Below are positions 63,167 through 64,000 of a DNA stretch of 64,000 bases, piece by piece. A model generated the notes under the pieces. The model had not been told where the DNA came from. It did no database searches and worked only from the letters and a program-made list of their open reading frames with translations. A program made the position numbers and the translations under genes. This DNA is from a virus. The DNA lies in the IMG/VR virus record IMGVR_UViG_3300042448_001704, positions 24,776 through 88,775 of that record; one strand, given 5' to 3'. Position 1 is the stretch's first letter. Every line of letters starts with the position of its first letter.

Positions 63167-64000
63167 TCATTAATCTCTACTTATCCAACGATCACCTGGT
63201 TTTGGATTATCCGTACGACCCAGCTCAGGTTGCAGAAACAAAGCTGATCCCAGGCGCGAAGTGGGACAAAGCAGCAAAAGTCTGGAGAGTCCCGATGTCT
63301 GGATTAAATGCAGCGCGAGAGTTTGCCGGAAAACATGATTTTGTGATCGATACTGAAGTTCTCCTTTTTGATTTACCAGAAAAAGACAACCCAACCTTCG
63401 GAATTGAAGAACGCAACGACTTTATCTACCTAAGCTTCGGTTATGACCCAGTAAAAGTACGTGGAGTTAAACAAATTGCTGGAATAACCTGGGACGCAGA
63501 CACAAAAGCTTGGAAAGCTCCGAGCGCATCGCTGCAAGAAGTGTTGCAATGGGCCGAAATGTTCCGGGAAAAGATCCCGACGGGACTGCTGCACCAGGCC
63601 GAAGACCGGGCCGAGACGTCGCGGAAAGCGGCCGACGCATCCAGGGCAACCGAAGGAGTTATTGATGTTGGCGAACTTCCACTCCTTCCATACCAAAGGG
63701 CGGGAGTTGAGTACGCACTCTCCGCACGCAAATGTTTCATTGCTGACGACATGGGGCTAGGCAAGACACTTCAGGCGATTGCTGTAATAGAGAAGGCGCA
63801 GGCATACCCCGCAGTTGTTGTATGCCCTGCAAACCTTGTACTGAACTGGCGTAACGAATACACCAAGTGGTTACCGACAAGAACTGTTGCTGTAGTTACT
63901 AATAGAAAAGACTTCCCCACCGAAGCAGTTGATGTGATTGTTGTTGGTTACTCAAACCTGGCCCACTGGGCAAAACAACTTGCTGGTAAAGAAACGTATG
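63160..64000 (+). CDS. SNF2-type helicase, partial (5' end)
   Basis: 280 codons read to the right edge without stop. The N-terminal region has two strand-rich repeats each with a WDxxxKxW motif (KWDKAAKVWRVP and TWDADTKAWKAP), as in HARP-like domains, followed by LPYQRAGVEYAL and Walker A DDMGLGKT. The VVVCPANLVLNWRNEYTKW motif Ia region follows. A DNA-dependent ATPase of the SMARCAL1/HepA class. A short GC-rich insertion lies at about 63,570-63,650. Confidence 0.82.
   Translation, partial: MSIINLYLSNDHLVLDYPYDPAQVAETKLIPGAKWDKAAKVWRVPMSGLNAAREFAGKHDFVIDTEVLLFDLPEKDNPTFGIEERNDFIYLSFGYDPVKVRGVKQIAGITWDADTKAWKAPSASLQEVLQWAEMFREKIPTGLLHQAEDRAETSRKAADASRATEGVIDVGELPLLPYQRAGVEYALSARKCFIADDMGLGKTLQAIAVIEKAQAYPAVVVCPANLVLNWRNEYTKWLPTRTVAVVTNRKDFPTEAVDVIVVGYSNLAHWAKQLAGKETY

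Overview
This window is a piece of a tailed-phage genome. The structural genes describe a contractile-tail (myovirus-type) particle: tape measure, hub protein, OB-fold spike, gp25-like wedge, baseplate J and a P2-I-like protein. The host is very probably an actinobacterium, since the window encodes a WhiB regulator, actinophage-type replication and early proteins, and a secreted protein whose Thr/Ser-rich linker and DEQF-type repeats recall freshwater Acidimicrobiia (from memory, not searched). The window is unplaced: the left edge cuts a tail assembly chaperone-like gene and the right edge cuts an SNF2 helicase. No integrase, insertion sequence or CRISPR array was seen.

Layout. (1) 0-20 kb, + strand: tail and baseplate genes, then a large block of tail-fibre and receptor-binding genes ending in a His-rich fibre protein. 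(2) 20-25 kb, +: a small/large gene pair of unknown role, then a flavin-dependent halogenase, a conserved phage protein, two 2OG-Fe(II) oxygenases and a membrane protein. This could be a protein-modification cassette. (3) 25-29.5 kb, +: a thermonuclease, then small proteins, three of which share an N-terminal tag and two of which carry HiPIP-like Cys clusters, then a Cys-rich FN3 protein. (4) 29.5-30.4 kb, -: an inverted paralogous copy of the small/large pair at 20 kb. (5) 30.4-35 kb, +: a 1024-aa secreted protein, two membrane proteins (holin candidates) and an M15-type endolysin. (6) 35-40 kb, mixed: an HTH regulator with a palindromic operator, a metallophosphatase, tRNA-Arg(UCU), a thioesterase and membrane proteins. 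(7) 40-42.3 kb, +: a DpdA-like transglycosylase, a proteasome-like Ntn hydrolase and WhiB. (8) 44.6-42.3 kb, -: a tightly overlapping replication operon. (9) 45-63 kb: early accessory genes, including a MoxR/VWA pair, mostly short and mostly on the - strand, each in its own small transcription unit.

The most striking feature is regulatory. From 49.4 to 62 kb about 24 sigma70-type promoters share one architecture: a TTGACC-like -35, a 17-bp spacer carrying a conserved TGACACACCC-type word, and an extended TGATATACT-like -10. At least seven of the leaders also place the Shine-Dalgarno sequence in the loop of a small hairpin (TTTACT/AGTAAA arms). Superimposed on this region is a second family of about ten intergenic repeats, GCTATNCGCCACCGTC, which mark GC-rich non-coding islands rich in AGTCCCG/CGGGACT. 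A four-hairpin candidate ncRNA lies at 46,994-47,120. These elements are not explained by the genes and are the best candidates for an undescribed system.
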